DNA from: a virus
IMG/VR virus record: IMGVR_UViG_3300048919_000372
Location: 1-63,207 of that record
DNA length: 63,207 bases
Reading direction: 5' to 3' (one strand)
How positions within the stretch are numbered: the stretch's first letter is position 1; the number at the start of each line of letters is the position of its first letter. A model generated the notes under the pieces. The model searched no databases. It saw nothing but the letters and a program-made list of their open reading frames with translations, and was not told the DNA's origin. This document shows, one piece after another, positions 38,335-46,820 of the stretch. The position numbers were made by a program, and so were the translations under genes.

Positions 38335-38903
38335 TTACTACTGATAACCAGCTGATAGCAAAGATACTCAGCATTTTGAATGCTGGTTTTGAGTTGCAAG
38401 CTGCAAACCAGGTTCCAGGCTACACCCAGGCTTTTCCAGTAATGCAGAAGAACCAGCCGACAAAAGAAGGTATTCCGTCTGGTCCTGCCTTATTCCTGGA
38501 AAAGCTGTTTGATCGTCGGCATGGCTTTGCAAAGCCTGAGTATAAGCTCAATGCAGATTCAACTTTCCTGAATGAGTGGGAAAACCAGGTTTACGTTTCA
38601 ACCTTTCAACTGTCCGCCAGGTCAATGCAGTTTCCAGACGTTTACATCCCAACAGCCTCTGACCTGCTGAGCACCGCTGCTGGATTTTTGCAGTCGGCGT
38701 CTACAGTTGACGCTTTACAATTAGAAGGGGTTGGTGCATTCCGCGTAGTCAGCAACCTTTCAAACGGATACCTCCCTGACGATCAAGACCGTCCAGAGGC
38801 AAGTCCTTCCCTGGATATTGTTGTAACATACACTCGCGTAACGCTTGTTGCTGCAGTTCCTGTAGTGAGCAAGATTACGGGTAACATTGAAGTTATCCCT
38901 TAA
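38331..38903 (+). CDS. tail terminator-like protein
   Basis: 190 residues from the ATG at 38331. MITTDNQLIAKILSILNAGF, VPGYTQAFPVMQKNQPTKEG, FLNEWENQVYVSTFQLSARS, DIVVTYTRVTLVAAVPVVSK. The position between neck and sheath and the alpha/beta layout fit the tail terminator (gateway) protein. Inference from order more than from motifs. Confidence 0.6.
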   Translation: MITTDNQLIAKILSILNAGFELQAANQVPGYTQAFPVMQKNQPTKEGIPSGPALFLEKLFDRRHGFAKPEYKLNADSTFLNEWENQVYVSTFQLSARSMQFPDVYIPTASDLLSTAAGFLQSASTVDALQLEGVGAFRVVSNLSNGYLPDDQDRPEASPSLDIVVTYTRVTLVAAVPVVSKITGNIEVIP

Positions 38904-38917
38904 GGAGGGGAAACCAT

Positions 38918-40513
38918 ATGTCCATTTCTATTACCCGCTACGTTGACATCGGTTCCGGTGTAGGCGGAGCTTCAGCCGTTGCCCTGCGCGACTTTAACCT
39001 TCGCGCCTATACAGACAACGCCGCCCTGCCCGGCAATGTTGTTGCGTCCTTTACCGACCCGACTGATGTAGGCAACTACTTTGGTAATGCGTCGGCAGAG
39101 TTCAAAGTAGCAACTAACTACTTGGGTTTTGTGTCGAAAACTATCACCTCGCCACGCTCGATTTCGTTTGTTCGCCGCCGCGATGCTGCTGGCTCGCCTG
39201 CTGCTGTTTACGGCTCTGCATCCGCTTCGTTTGCAGCTATCACTGCTGCTCTTGCAGACAATAATCAGCTGTCTGTGTCTTTTGCAGACCCAGCAGTTGT
39301 CGTAAACGTAACTGGCCTGACTGCCACTGGTACTACCAAAGCAGACTTGGCTGCCATGCTGCAGACTCAGCTGCGCGCGTCTCCGGCTATCACCTACGAG
39401 TCGGAAGAATACACGCCGTTTGCCACCGTAGTAGTGACCTACGACGTTAATAAAGACGTTTTTGTAGTTACTGCTCCAGGCAACTCTGCGCTGCCGGACG
39501 TGTTCCAGTCCTTCCAGTTTACCGGCGAAGACGGCACCAGCGCGCTGATTCTCAGCACCGCTTTCGGCCTTAACGAGTCGACTGCTACTACCGTTCCATC
39601 GTTCCCGGCTTCCACTACTGCACCGCTTGATACTGTGACTTCCGACGCAGCAGAAGACGACAACTTTGGTTCGTTTGGCTACATCAGCAATAACGCGGCA
39701 AACGTTTTGTCTTTGGCAGATGTTGAAAGTGTTGCTGCCTGGAACCACGCGCAGAACAATAAGTTTGTGTACTGCGTCGGGGTTAATACCCAAGCGGATG
39801 CAGTTACCTACTACAATGCCTTGAAGGGCTATAGCGGTACTTGCCTGCAAGTTCGTTCTGCCACTCCGCTGAACGCCAACGACGTGTACCAAGAATTTTC
39901 GCCTGCGGAAATCTTTGGCGCAATCGACTTTACGCAGCCAGCTGCTTCGCAGAACTTTATGTTCTACCAGTTCGACAACCGTCGCCCGGCAGTTACCGAC
40001 AACCCTGGTGCAGACGCAATGGATGCGGTTCGTACCAACTACATCGGTCGTACCCAGAAATCTGGCCAAAAGATCGCGTTCTACCAGGAAGGCGTCTTGA
40101 TGGGTGGCTCTACTGCTGCGGTAGACCTGACCACTTACACCGGTGAAATCTGGCTGAAGGACTCGATCCTGACTGTCTGCATTAACGGTCTGCTGGCATT
40201 GCCGTCCATTCCTGCGAACCGCGAAGGCCGTACTACCGTGCTCGGTTTGATTCAGGGCCCGATCGATAGCGCCCTGGATAACGGCGTGATTTCTGTCGGC
40301 AAAACGCTGAGTAACCTTCAACGTGCCTACATCACCCAAATCACCGGCAACTCTACTGCCTGGCGGCAGGTAGAGGATAAAGGGTACTGGATAGACGCCT
40401 CGGTTGAAAGCGAAGTAGTCAACGGCGTAACCAAGTACTATATCAACTACTTGCTGGTCTACGGCAAAAACGACCAAATCCGCAAGATCACCGGCCGAGA
40501 CGTCCTGATCTAA
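38918..40513 (+). CDS. contractile tail sheath protein (DUF3383)
   Basis: 531 residues. MSISITRYVDIGSGVGGASA start, ATNYLGFVSKTITSPRSISF, ALLVHMM-free DUF3383 body with AWNHAQNNKFVYCVGVNTQA, SPAEIFGAIDFTQPAASQNF, MFYQFDNR, then LQRAYITQITGNSTAWRQVE, ending NYLLVYGKNDQIRKITGRD. DUF3383 proteins are the sheath of this myovirus group, so the tail is contractile. GC-rich codons indicate high expression. Confidence 0.85.
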   Translation: MSISITRYVDIGSGVGGASAVALRDFNLRAYTDNAALPGNVVASFTDPTDVGNYFGNASAEFKVATNYLGFVSKTITSPRSISFVRRRDAAGSPAAVYGSASASFAAITAALADNNQLSVSFADPAVVVNVTGLTATGTTKADLAAMLQTQLRASPAITYESEEYTPFATVVVTYDVNKDVFVVTAPGNSALPDVFQSFQFTGEDGTSALILSTAFGLNESTATTVPSFPASTTAPLDTVTSDAAEDDNFGSFGYISNNAANVLSLADVESVAAWNHAQNNKFVYCVGVNTQADAVTYYNALKGYSGTCLQVRSATPLNANDVYQEFSPAEIFGAIDFTQPAASQNFMFYQFDNRRPAVTDNPGADAMDAVRTNYIGRTQKSGQKIAFYQEGVLMGGSTAAVDLTTYTGEIWLKDSILTVCINGLLALPSIPANREGRTTVLGLIQGPIDSALDNGVISVGKTLSNLQRAYITQITGNSTAWRQVEDKGYWIDASVESEVVNGVTKYYINYLLVYGKNDQIRKITGRDVLI

Positions 40514-40514
40514 C

Positions 40515-40546
40515 AACCCACAAGCTGGTGGCCTACGCTGTGGGTC
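40515..40546. repeat. inverted pair of the TGTGGGT core between sheath and tube
   Basis: AACCCACA (40515-40522) and TGTGGGT (40539-40545) face each other and could pair as a hairpin just before the tube gene. Confidence 0.5.
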
Positions 40547-40567
40547 ACCTTCTCAGGAGAACTTTAC

Positions 40568-41029
40568 ATGAGCACGAATATTTCCCTGTTTGGCTTGTCG
40601 GTACGGATTACCGCGAGCGTAACTTTCCCACAGGGCTTTACCATCAACATGTTTGCGGATGACCAAGCGCCTATCGAAAGTGGTGACCTGGAAACTGCTG
40701 CATACGGTATGGGCCCCAACGGCGACCTGGTTGTATGGAGCAAGCCAGCTGTTGTTACTACCAAGTACGCAGTTGTTCCTGGTTCCATCGACGACCAAAA
40801 CCTTTCTATCTTGCATGAAGCCAACCGCATTAGCAAGAAAAAAGGCGCGCGCCCGATGGACGTTATCACCATCGTTGAAACGTTTCCAAGCGGTCGTACT
40901 GTTACCCTGACCAGCGGCATGATTATTAGCGGTCCAGCCACTCCGGCCGGTTCGCAAGATGGCCGCATGAACTCGCGAGCTTTTGGCTTCGTGTTCGAAG
41001 ACCGGAACGACAACAACCAAGGCGCGTAA
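40568..41029 (+). CDS. tail tube protein (DUF3277)
   Basis: 153 residues; CAGGAG before the ATG. MSTNISLFGLSVRITASVTF, FTINMFADDQAPIESGDLET, KYAVVPGSIDDQNLSILHEA, TLTSGMIISGPATPAGSQDG, RMNSRAFGFVFEDRN: the DUF3277 tube family that accompanies DUF3383 sheaths. A diverged paralogue is encoded at 43979-44479. Confidence 0.82.
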   Translation: MSTNISLFGLSVRITASVTFPQGFTINMFADDQAPIESGDLETAAYGMGPNGDLVVWSKPAVVTTKYAVVPGSIDDQNLSILHEANRISKKKGARPMDVITIVETFPSGRTVTLTSGMIISGPATPAGSQDGRMNSRAFGFVFEDRNDNNQGA

Positions 41030-41048
41030 CAAGCAATTGTTGTATTTT

Positions 41049-41070
41049 AGCCCAGGCTTTCCTGGGCTTT
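41049..41070 (+). terminator. terminator after the tail tube gene
   Basis: AGCCCAGG-CTTT-CCTGGGCT then TTCCTATTT. Confidence 0.78.
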
Positions 41071-41085
41071 CCTATTTGCTGGTTA

Positions 41086-41115
41086 TTTACTGACCAGCCC
41101 GCCTCGCGCTATAAT
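41086..41115 (+). promoter_or_regulatory. late promoter for baseplate and tape-measure genes
   Basis: TTTACT, 18 bp, TATAAT, 19 nt upstream of the ATG at 41135. Confidence 0.62.
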
Positions 41116-41134
41116 GCTTTACGAGGTAAGTTAA

Positions 41135-41440
41135 ATGACAATGAATCTGATTCAGCTACAAGTTGTTCCCAACCAAGAGCTAACTTGTTTGCTTGGCGGA
41201 AGGCTATTTGGCATTACTGTCCAGCTCGGCCCCTCTAACAGTACACTGCTGACAGTTACTGTAGACGGAACTGCTGTAATTTCTGGACACCTGTCTGTTG
41301 CCAACACTTCCATGATACCTGCTCCACAGAACAAAAGGTATGGTAACTTAGGTTGGCTTTGTGAGGATGGGGCTAGCTACCCTACTTACCAAAATTTTGC
41401 AAATGGATTGCACAATTTATATTGGTGGGACAATGCTTAA
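41135..41440 (+). CDS. baseplate plug-like protein
   Basis: 101 residues: MTMNLIQLQVVPNQELTCLL, GGRLFGITVQLGPSNSTLLT, PAPQNKRYGNLGWLCEDGAS. Pattern (iqL...pNQ.l...L.G..f.i.....n...t..i...) resembles the small baseplate plug proteins (Pam3 gp18-like) that cap the hub in this tail type. Overlaps the spike gene by 8 nt. Confidence 0.6.
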   Translation: MTMNLIQLQVVPNQELTCLLGGRLFGITVQLGPSNSTLLTVTVDGTAVISGHLSVANTSMIPAPQNKRYGNLGWLCEDGASYPTYQNFANGLHNLYWWDNA

Positions 41441-42128
41441 CGGACCGTTAGTTACTCAGCCGGAAGACTCAAAGTCAGTTGGCTCAACACTGCGCTTTAT
41501 ACAGAATGCTATTAGCATGGATATTGAGTGCTGCTTACCGGCAATTGTAGAGTCGTACGACCGGATAGCAAATACTGCAACAGTCCGTCCAGCTATTATG
41601 TCGACTGTACGGCCGACTACTGGTGGAGACTTGCTACGGCAGAACCGAAAGGCAATTCCTGACATCCAAGTTTTAAGCATGGGTGCAGGTAACTTCCATA
41701 TTAATTTCCCGATTAAACAGGGAGACTTGGGTTGGATCTACGCCTGCGATCGCGACATCACGTTGTTCCTGCAAACGCTGCAAGACCAGCCGTCCGGCTC
41801 AGATGGGGCATCACATAAATTTTGCGACGCTATCTTCATCCCAGACGTTATGCGTAATTATACCATAAATGAAGAGGATGCGGAAGCATTAGTTATTCAG
41901 TCTACGGATGGCGCAACTCGGATCAGCATTCAACCCACAGCGATTAAGCTGACCGCTCCAACTAAAGTTACAATTGACGCGCCAGACACTGAAGTAACTG
42001 GCAACTTGAAGATTGATAAAAATCTTGTTGTCACTGGCCCGATTACAACGCTGCCTGAAGCCACCACTGTGGGTGGGGCGGTTGTTTATGGCCATGACCA
42101 TGATGGACAGGTTCCTCCTTTCGCATGA
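41433..42128 (+). CDS. baseplate spike protein (Gp138-like)
   Basis: 231 residues from the ATG at 41433. FIQNAISMDIECCLPAIVES, YDRIANTATVRPAIM, GDLGWIYACDRDITLF is the OB-fold N-terminus of membrane-piercing spikes; the C-terminus (TRISIQPTAIKLTAPTKVTI, then VYGHDHDGQVPP) is a beta-helix needle ending in HxH, the usual Fe-binding tip. A dispersed-motif copy encodes ATTVGG near the tip. Confidence 0.8.
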   Translation: MLNGPLVTQPEDSKSVGSTLRFIQNAISMDIECCLPAIVESYDRIANTATVRPAIMSTVRPTTGGDLLRQNRKAIPDIQVLSMGAGNFHINFPIKQGDLGWIYACDRDITLFLQTLQDQPSGSDGASHKFCDAIFIPDVMRNYTINEEDAEALVIQSTDGATRISIQPTAIKLTAPTKVTIDAPDTEVTGNLKIDKNLVVTGPITTLPEATTVGGAVVYGHDHDGQVPPFA

Positions 42129-42595
42129 TTAAATCAATACAAGGAACACTATTCAAGTTTGAGCTTATTCCAGCTATTGCGGCGCGTGAGCTGCTGGCAA
42201 AAATGGAAGGCGACCTATCAAAACTTCGTCCGCATATTGCGGTGAACGTTGACGGCAGATGGGTAGAGCTGGGCGGCGACAAGCTTGTTGAGATGTACGT
42301 TCCAAATTGGGAAGTGCTGTCATTAGCGGAGCAAGAAGCCTACGAGCTAAACTTTGGTTTCCTCGCCACTTGGCAACCACACCATGTTCCAGACGAAATG
42401 AAAGCAACAAACTACGCTGTAGCCGAGTCAAAGAATGTTGACCCTTCTGTATCCGCTCTTGTTTCTAACGGCATGGCAACTTATTTGGAACTCCGCGATA
42501 GTTTGTCACTTGAAGAAATGTTTAAGCTGTTGGATATTCTGACAGTAAAAAGAATTAACGAATATCGTTCACAAAAGGCGGCTAATAAACAATGA
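42125..42595 (+). CDS. tail assembly protein (unassigned)
   Basis: 156 residues: MIKSIQGTLFKFELIPAIAA, LSKLRPHIAVNVDGRWVELG, VEMYVPNWEVLSLAEQEAYE, LGFLATWQP-type helical body, ending KLLDILTVKRINEYRSQ. The arrangement (beta-rich front, VPNWE, helical rear) is shared loosely with the next gene and with 44476. Probably a tail assembly chaperone; not certain. Confidence 0.55.
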   Translation: MIKSIQGTLFKFELIPAIAARELLAKMEGDLSKLRPHIAVNVDGRWVELGGDKLVEMYVPNWEVLSLAEQEAYELNFGFLATWQPHHVPDEMKATNYAVAESKNVDPSVSALVSNGMATYLELRDSLSLEEMFKLLDILTVKRINEYRSQKAANKQ

Positions 42596-42993
42596 GCACT
42601 GCACAAGTTAAAATCCCTACTGCTGACGGTACTACTGTTCTCGAGTACACCGTACACAAATTCAGCCCGCTTGATGGCCGGTCTATTGTTGCGGGTTACC
42701 CATTGTCTATTCTCAATAAAGAGTTTACTTATAAGGCCAACGAAGAAGCAGCGCTGAAACTGATGGCTTACGTAGCTGTGGGTGAAGGTGATGAGGCTGT
42801 TCATTTGAACAGTGTTGAACTCATCAACCAGCATGTTCCCGACTGGTGGACTATGGTTCAACTTGAATACGCCTGCCTGCGGCACAACTGCTCTTTCCTG
42901 GAAAAAGTTGGTCTGCTTGACGCTGTTAAGTCTGGCCTGCAGGAACAACTTCGATACATCATCGCAGACCACTTGGAGCGTATTAAACAATGA
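42592..42993 (+). CDS. tail assembly chaperone-like protein
   Basis: 133 residues: LEYTVHKFSPLDGRSIVAGY, ALKLMAYVAVGEGDEAVHLN, VELINQHVPDWWTMVQLEYA, CLRHNCSFLEKVGLLDAV. Its L..ELINQHVPDW...LE-CLRHNCSF section parallels LDNHVPKAAQPALLLKFLEY-NCP in the 44476 product, suggesting duplication. Position after tube and spike fits a chaperone for the tape measure. Coupled by 4-nt overlaps. Confidence 0.55.
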   Translation: MSTAQVKIPTADGTTVLEYTVHKFSPLDGRSIVAGYPLSILNKEFTYKANEEAALKLMAYVAVGEGDEAVHLNSVELINQHVPDWWTMVQLEYACLRHNCSFLEKVGLLDAVKSGLQEQLRYIIADHLERIKQ

Positions 42994-43358
42994 GTGTACT
43001 GACCCTGGGTGTAAATGGAGTTCGAGACTTATTCCTTGACCGCCAAGGGTCTCTTACTGTCAAGACAGATCAAGATGCCATGTCGGACTTTTTGACTCAA
43101 CGACTTTCAACTCTGGTAGGTGAATGCCTTTATGACAAGGCGCATGGCATTCCATATATGACAACTGTTTTTCAGTCTGGCATTGACGGTATTGCGCCTC
43201 TAACGTACGCTATGCAAAATGCTTTAACGGACTCTACTGGCGTCGTGTCAGTTGCCGGTATTAAAATGAGTGTTCCCACAGAGGGTGAGCTCAGCTTTGT
43301 TGCTGGCACTGTTACAGAGTACGGCGTTGTTATGACGGGGAACGATCAAAATGTTTGA
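42990..43358 (+). CDS. gp25-like baseplate wedge protein
   Basis: 122 residues: VRDLFLDRQGSLTVKTDQDA, LSTLVGECLYDKAHGIPYMT, TVFQSGIDGIAPLTYAMQNA, LTDSTGVVSVAGIKMSV. Family pattern of gp25/lysozyme-like wedge components (E..y....G......f...........i..al....gV..v). Located ahead of the Dit-like gene. Overlaps it by 8 nt. Confidence 0.68.
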   Translation: MSVLTLGVNGVRDLFLDRQGSLTVKTDQDAMSDFLTQRLSTLVGECLYDKAHGIPYMTTVFQSGIDGIAPLTYAMQNALTDSTGVVSVAGIKMSVPTEGELSFVAGTVTEYGVVMTGNDQNV

Positions 43359-43977
43359 GTTTGTTACTGGTATTACTTCTGCCGCTAAGGGCCTAGCGGC
43401 AACAGCAAAGGGCATTTTTGACAGTGTAACTAGCACTATTGAAGACTTCTTTTCTACTGCGCCGCGACATGGAATTTATCTAAACCGAGCTGTGTCGTCT
43501 ATTTTTAACGGCGTCGGTATTATGGATATTGAAGTCCATTTAACAAAAGCAGTGGCAAGCCATCCGTTAGAGACCAACAAGTCATTGCAGGACAATGTTG
43601 TATTTGAACCAAGAACAGCCAGCGTAACGTTGCTCGTCGAGTCCGGTCTTTTGTCGCAGTTTTACTCTGAGCTTGGACAGCTTTACTATAGCAATACGCT
43701 AGTAATGCTGCAAGTAGACGATATCATGTATCCGGACATGTTGTTGTCAAGCCTACCTATTCAGCGCGACCCTGGTATCTACGACGCATTACAAATTACA
43801 CTGGGCTTTCACGAGTACATACAAAAAACTGCAGCTGTATCTAAAATGTCCGATCCGGACAATGTTGAGCTTGCTCGATATTCTGACCGACAAAAAGCAG
43901 GTTTGCAACGGCCGCAAACAGTATCCGGTGCAGATGAAATTAGCGTTAAGTCGCGAATGACAGTTCCTGGAGCATAA
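43351..43977 (+). CDS. Dit-like baseplate protein
   Basis: 208 residues. An N-terminal helical segment, then SSIFNGVGIMDIEVHLTKAV, SHPLETNKSLQDNVVFEPRT, ASVTLLVESGLLSQFYSELG, then QITLGFHEYIQ: the H-P-x-E...D-x-v-x-x-P core of Dit-like tail proteins that join tube and hub. Unstructured C-terminus. Confidence 0.68.
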   Translation: MFEFVTGITSAAKGLAATAKGIFDSVTSTIEDFFSTAPRHGIYLNRAVSSIFNGVGIMDIEVHLTKAVASHPLETNKSLQDNVVFEPRTASVTLLVESGLLSQFYSELGQLYYSNTLVMLQVDDIMYPDMLLSSLPIQRDPGIYDALQITLGFHEYIQKTAAVSKMSDPDNVELARYSDRQKAGLQRPQTVSGADEISVKSRMTVPGA

Positions 43978-43978
43978 A

Positions 43979-44479
43979 ATGAATAATGTAGGAACTAACG
44001 GCCTCTACGCCTACATGATTGCAAGCAAGACAATGCCTGTTGGCTTTAAGATAAGCCAATTTGCGGACGACGCAGATAGCATTCAAATTCATGAAGCGCA
44101 GACCGGTACAGCAGTACTTGACCTCAATGGCCGGATTGTAAGCTACGCTTCAGCTGTACCGCTTACAGTAAGTCTTGCTGTAATCGCTAACTCCGCTGAA
44201 GATCAAATTCTTGCTGTACTTTATAACGCAAACCGTGCAGCTGTTACCTCAAAGCTTGCGCACGACAGTATCAGCGTTGTAATTAGCTTTCCAAATGGCG
44301 GTATTCGCACTTTTGTAAAAGGCAGAATTATTTCCGGCGTTGCGTCTTCTTCCGCCACTGCAGAAGGGCGTATGCCTGGCAATATTTATACATTTGCGTT
44401 TGGCGACCAATATTCCTTGTCTACTGCAAGCGTTGTAAATACAGTAGTTAACGCAGCTCGTGGAGCAATTGGCATATGA
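43979..44479 (+). CDS. second tail-tube-like (DUF3277) protein
   Basis: 166 residues: MNNVGTNGLYAYMIASKTMP, VGFKISQFADDADSIQIHEA, SAEDQILAVLYNANRAAVTS, RTFVKGRIISGVASSSATAE, GRMPGNIYTFAFGDQYSL. Aligns by eye with the 40568 tube protein along its length (FADD..., DQ-L--L--ANR, F--G--G-I-SG...A-GRM...FAF-D). Possibly a tube-initiator ring at the baseplate made by gene duplication. Confidence 0.68.
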   Translation: MNNVGTNGLYAYMIASKTMPVGFKISQFADDADSIQIHEAQTGTAVLDLNGRIVSYASAVPLTVSLAVIANSAEDQILAVLYNANRAAVTSKLAHDSISVVISFPNGGIRTFVKGRIISGVASSSATAEGRMPGNIYTFAFGDQYSLSTASVVNTVVNAARGAIGI

Positions 44480-44841
44480 AGATTATTGACGGTGGTGGTA
44501 AAAAATTTAAATTGCCAAGGCTACTACCGGTGGCAGGCCGAGAGCTATTTACTAAAGGGCTTGGCGTTACTGGATTATTTGACCAGCCGATGGAGTATCA
44601 GTTGAAATTCTTTGGTCATGTCCAGGTTCATATCTTGGACGAGATTTGGGTACCGCTCTCAACAGAGGCAATGCTTGACAACCATGTTCCAAAAGCAGCT
44701 CAGCCGGCACTCTTGCTAAAGTTCCTCGAGTATAATTGCCCACAGGCTAAAGAGCTGATAAACAGCCCTTCGTTGGCAGACGCACTGTGGGAAGGTGTAA
44801 TTAATTTCTTTGAAGAGGCGGTAGCAAATGTCGCTGCTTAA
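44476..44841 (+). CDS. tail protein ahead of the tape measure
   Basis: 121 residues: KKFKLPRLLPVAGRELFTKG, LKFFGHVQVHILDEIWVPLS, LDNHVPKAAQPALLLKFLEY. Shares a HVP...L-E--CP segment with the 42592 product, so tube plus partner may have been duplicated together. ATGA start; overlaps the tape measure gene by 14 nt. Contains a dispersed-motif core copy at 44783. Confidence 0.58.
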   Translation: MKIIDGGGKKFKLPRLLPVAGRELFTKGLGVTGLFDQPMEYQLKFFGHVQVHILDEIWVPLSTEAMLDNHVPKAAQPALLLKFLEYNCPQAKELINSPSLADALWEGVINFFEEAVANVAA

Positions 44842-46816
44842 TACTTTTTTTCTTCGCTATCGCGCGGATACAGGTCAAGCTGTAAAGAACATCAAAGAGC
44901 TTTCTGCCCTGGAAGACAAGGTAGAGCAGAAGCACGATAAGCAGCAAGCCAAACGTAAAAAAGATGATGCCGCAACAAATGCGCAAGCCAAGAAGTCTAA
45001 AGAAAACGCTAAAGATGCAGCCAAGTCAAACAAGGATGTAGCTGAAAGTTTTAGCAAGACTGAAAAGGCCGGTAAAGCTTTTGGCAAATCGCTGACTGAA
45101 GTAGCATCTTCCTCTGACAAACTTACAGCTATCCGAGGCGCAGCTTCTGGCCTAGGCGAAGTAATGATCGGGCTGGGCCCGGCTGCCGCGGTAGCAGTTG
45201 TTGGCATTGGAGCAGTTGTTGCCGCTGTTAAGGTTGCAAGTGAGGCAATCGATGATGCGCGTGAAGGCGCCAAAGAAGCGATTGAGCTCGGTGAACGCGC
45301 TTACGCGGCCAGGCTTGCTCAGGGCGAGCTTATTCGTCTTCAATCACGTGGTCGCGCAATTGGGTTAAGTGACGAGGCCGTAGCTCAATCTGCTGAAGGC
45401 GTAAACAGCCGCGGCGAGGAAATTCGTGCTGCCCAACGGCAAGCTGCTCGTGATCCAGCTTCTGCATTTAATAACCCGCTAATTAAGCAGGCTAACTTGT
45501 GGAAGAAAGCTGGCGTTGAAGTAGGCGCCAGCCTCGAAAAGCAAATTGAGCAGCAGAACAAATATCTTCGCTCTTTGCAAGAAAGCGGTCAAGGTGAACG
45601 CGCACTTATTGAAGGCGTCCAGCTATTTGGCCGGTCACTTGCTGACGTCAAAGCAGTTGTATCGACTACCCAAAAGCAAATTAACAATATGGGCCTGTCT
45701 ATTGCTAAAGAGTCCGAGCGTCGACGTGACTTGCAAGAGCAGTCAGAAAAGCTTGCAACTACCGAACAAAAGTTGGCCAACCATCAAAAGGCCAATGATG
45801 AGCGTATCCGTTCCAAGACTATTCCTGCGACTATTGAATTTAGCAAAGCGGTAGATGAGTGGACTCAAGCAACTTCTGGATTGCATGATGCTTGGGGTTC
45901 TTTTGTTAGCTTCTTGATTGAAGGCATGACCAAGATTGTAGAGGCTGGTACCGGTCTTTTGCATATGGTCGGTATCGGGCCGGAAACTCGCACTCTTGAA
46001 GAGCAAAAAGCCGATGCTGTTAAAAAGGCAGGCGATGCGGCTGAGCTAAATGCCCGTGCCGGCAATTTTTACTTATCTCCGGAAAAACGTGCAGCTATCC
46101 GCAAACAGGCGGAAGAAGAGGCTGCAATGAAGTTTGATGCAGAAGAAAAAGCTCGTCAAGCTGCTGTTACTGGAAAAATTGGAGATGCAGCTGCTCAAGT
46201 TGCCCCTGGTGGCAAGTTTGAAGGCAAAGACGTTAGCGCAGAAAAATTGGCCCAAGCGCAGGCTAAGACTGCTGAGATTATTAAAAATGATCCTAACGTT
46301 AAAACACTAGAAGACATTAAAACAATTCTGAGTAACCAACTTCACCAGGAAACTGAGCAAGGTAAAGTTCAAAAGGCGCAGACCGACTACACCAAGAAAA
46401 TTGAAAGCAATACTCTTGCGCTGGTGAATACCGGACTTGAGCAGGCTATGGCGCTGTGGGCTGCAAACGTTGGTGCAGGTTCTGGTGTTTCTGCTGGCGG
46501 TTACCGCGGTGAAACAAGTGGCGCATACGAAGCCCGTGTTCGCCAAATGCAAAAGACCATTAACCCAAACGCGCAACGCACTATGAGCATGGATCGAGCT
46601 GCAGTTGGTGCAATGTCCGGACAAGCTGATGCTATTAACAAGTCTAAACCCACAGGTGCAAATAGTAGTGGCGGTGTTGGCGATATTAAAATTGATAAAA
46701 TTGAAGTTGTGAGCCATGCAACCGATGTTAGTGGTGTTGCAAAAGATTTTGGTACCCAGCTAAAAAATGAACTCCGCTACGCTGTTGCGGAATTTGCCAG
46801 TCCTGTAGTGAGTTAA
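44828..46816 (+). CDS. tail tape measure protein
   Basis: 662 residues. A long coiled-coil N-terminus (TGQAVKNIKELSALEDKVEQ, then Lys/Ala-rich), a hydrophobic stretch LGPAAAVAVVGIGAVVAAVK near 115-135, helical middle, and a glycine-rich C-terminus. Length and order (after the tube-like and chaperone-like genes) fit a tape measure for a tail of roughly 100 nm by the usual residue-to-length ratio (inference). Confidence 0.78.
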   Translation: MSLLNTFFLRYRADTGQAVKNIKELSALEDKVEQKHDKQQAKRKKDDAATNAQAKKSKENAKDAAKSNKDVAESFSKTEKAGKAFGKSLTEVASSSDKLTAIRGAASGLGEVMIGLGPAAAVAVVGIGAVVAAVKVASEAIDDAREGAKEAIELGERAYAARLAQGELIRLQSRGRAIGLSDEAVAQSAEGVNSRGEEIRAAQRQAARDPASAFNNPLIKQANLWKKAGVEVGASLEKQIEQQNKYLRSLQESGQGERALIEGVQLFGRSLADVKAVVSTTQKQINNMGLSIAKESERRRDLQEQSEKLATTEQKLANHQKANDERIRSKTIPATIEFSKAVDEWTQATSGLHDAWGSFVSFLIEGMTKIVEAGTGLLHMVGIGPETRTLEEQKADAVKKAGDAAELNARAGNFYLSPEKRAAIRKQAEEEAAMKFDAEEKARQAAVTGKIGDAAAQVAPGGKFEGKDVSAEKLAQAQAKTAEIIKNDPNVKTLEDIKTILSNQLHQETEQGKVQKAQTDYTKKIESNTLALVNTGLEQAMALWAANVGAGSGVSAGGYRGETSGAYEARVRQMQKTINPNAQRTMSMDRAAVGAMSGQADAINKSKPTGANSSGGVGDIKIDKIEVVSHATDVSGVAKDFGTQLKNELRYAVAEFASPVVS

Positions 46817-46820
46817 CGAA

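Noticed and set aside
38972-40516. Minus-strand open frame (514 codons) opposite the tail sheath gene
   Set aside because: Antisense shadow of the sheath gene; composition dominated by reversed codons, no recognisable motif.
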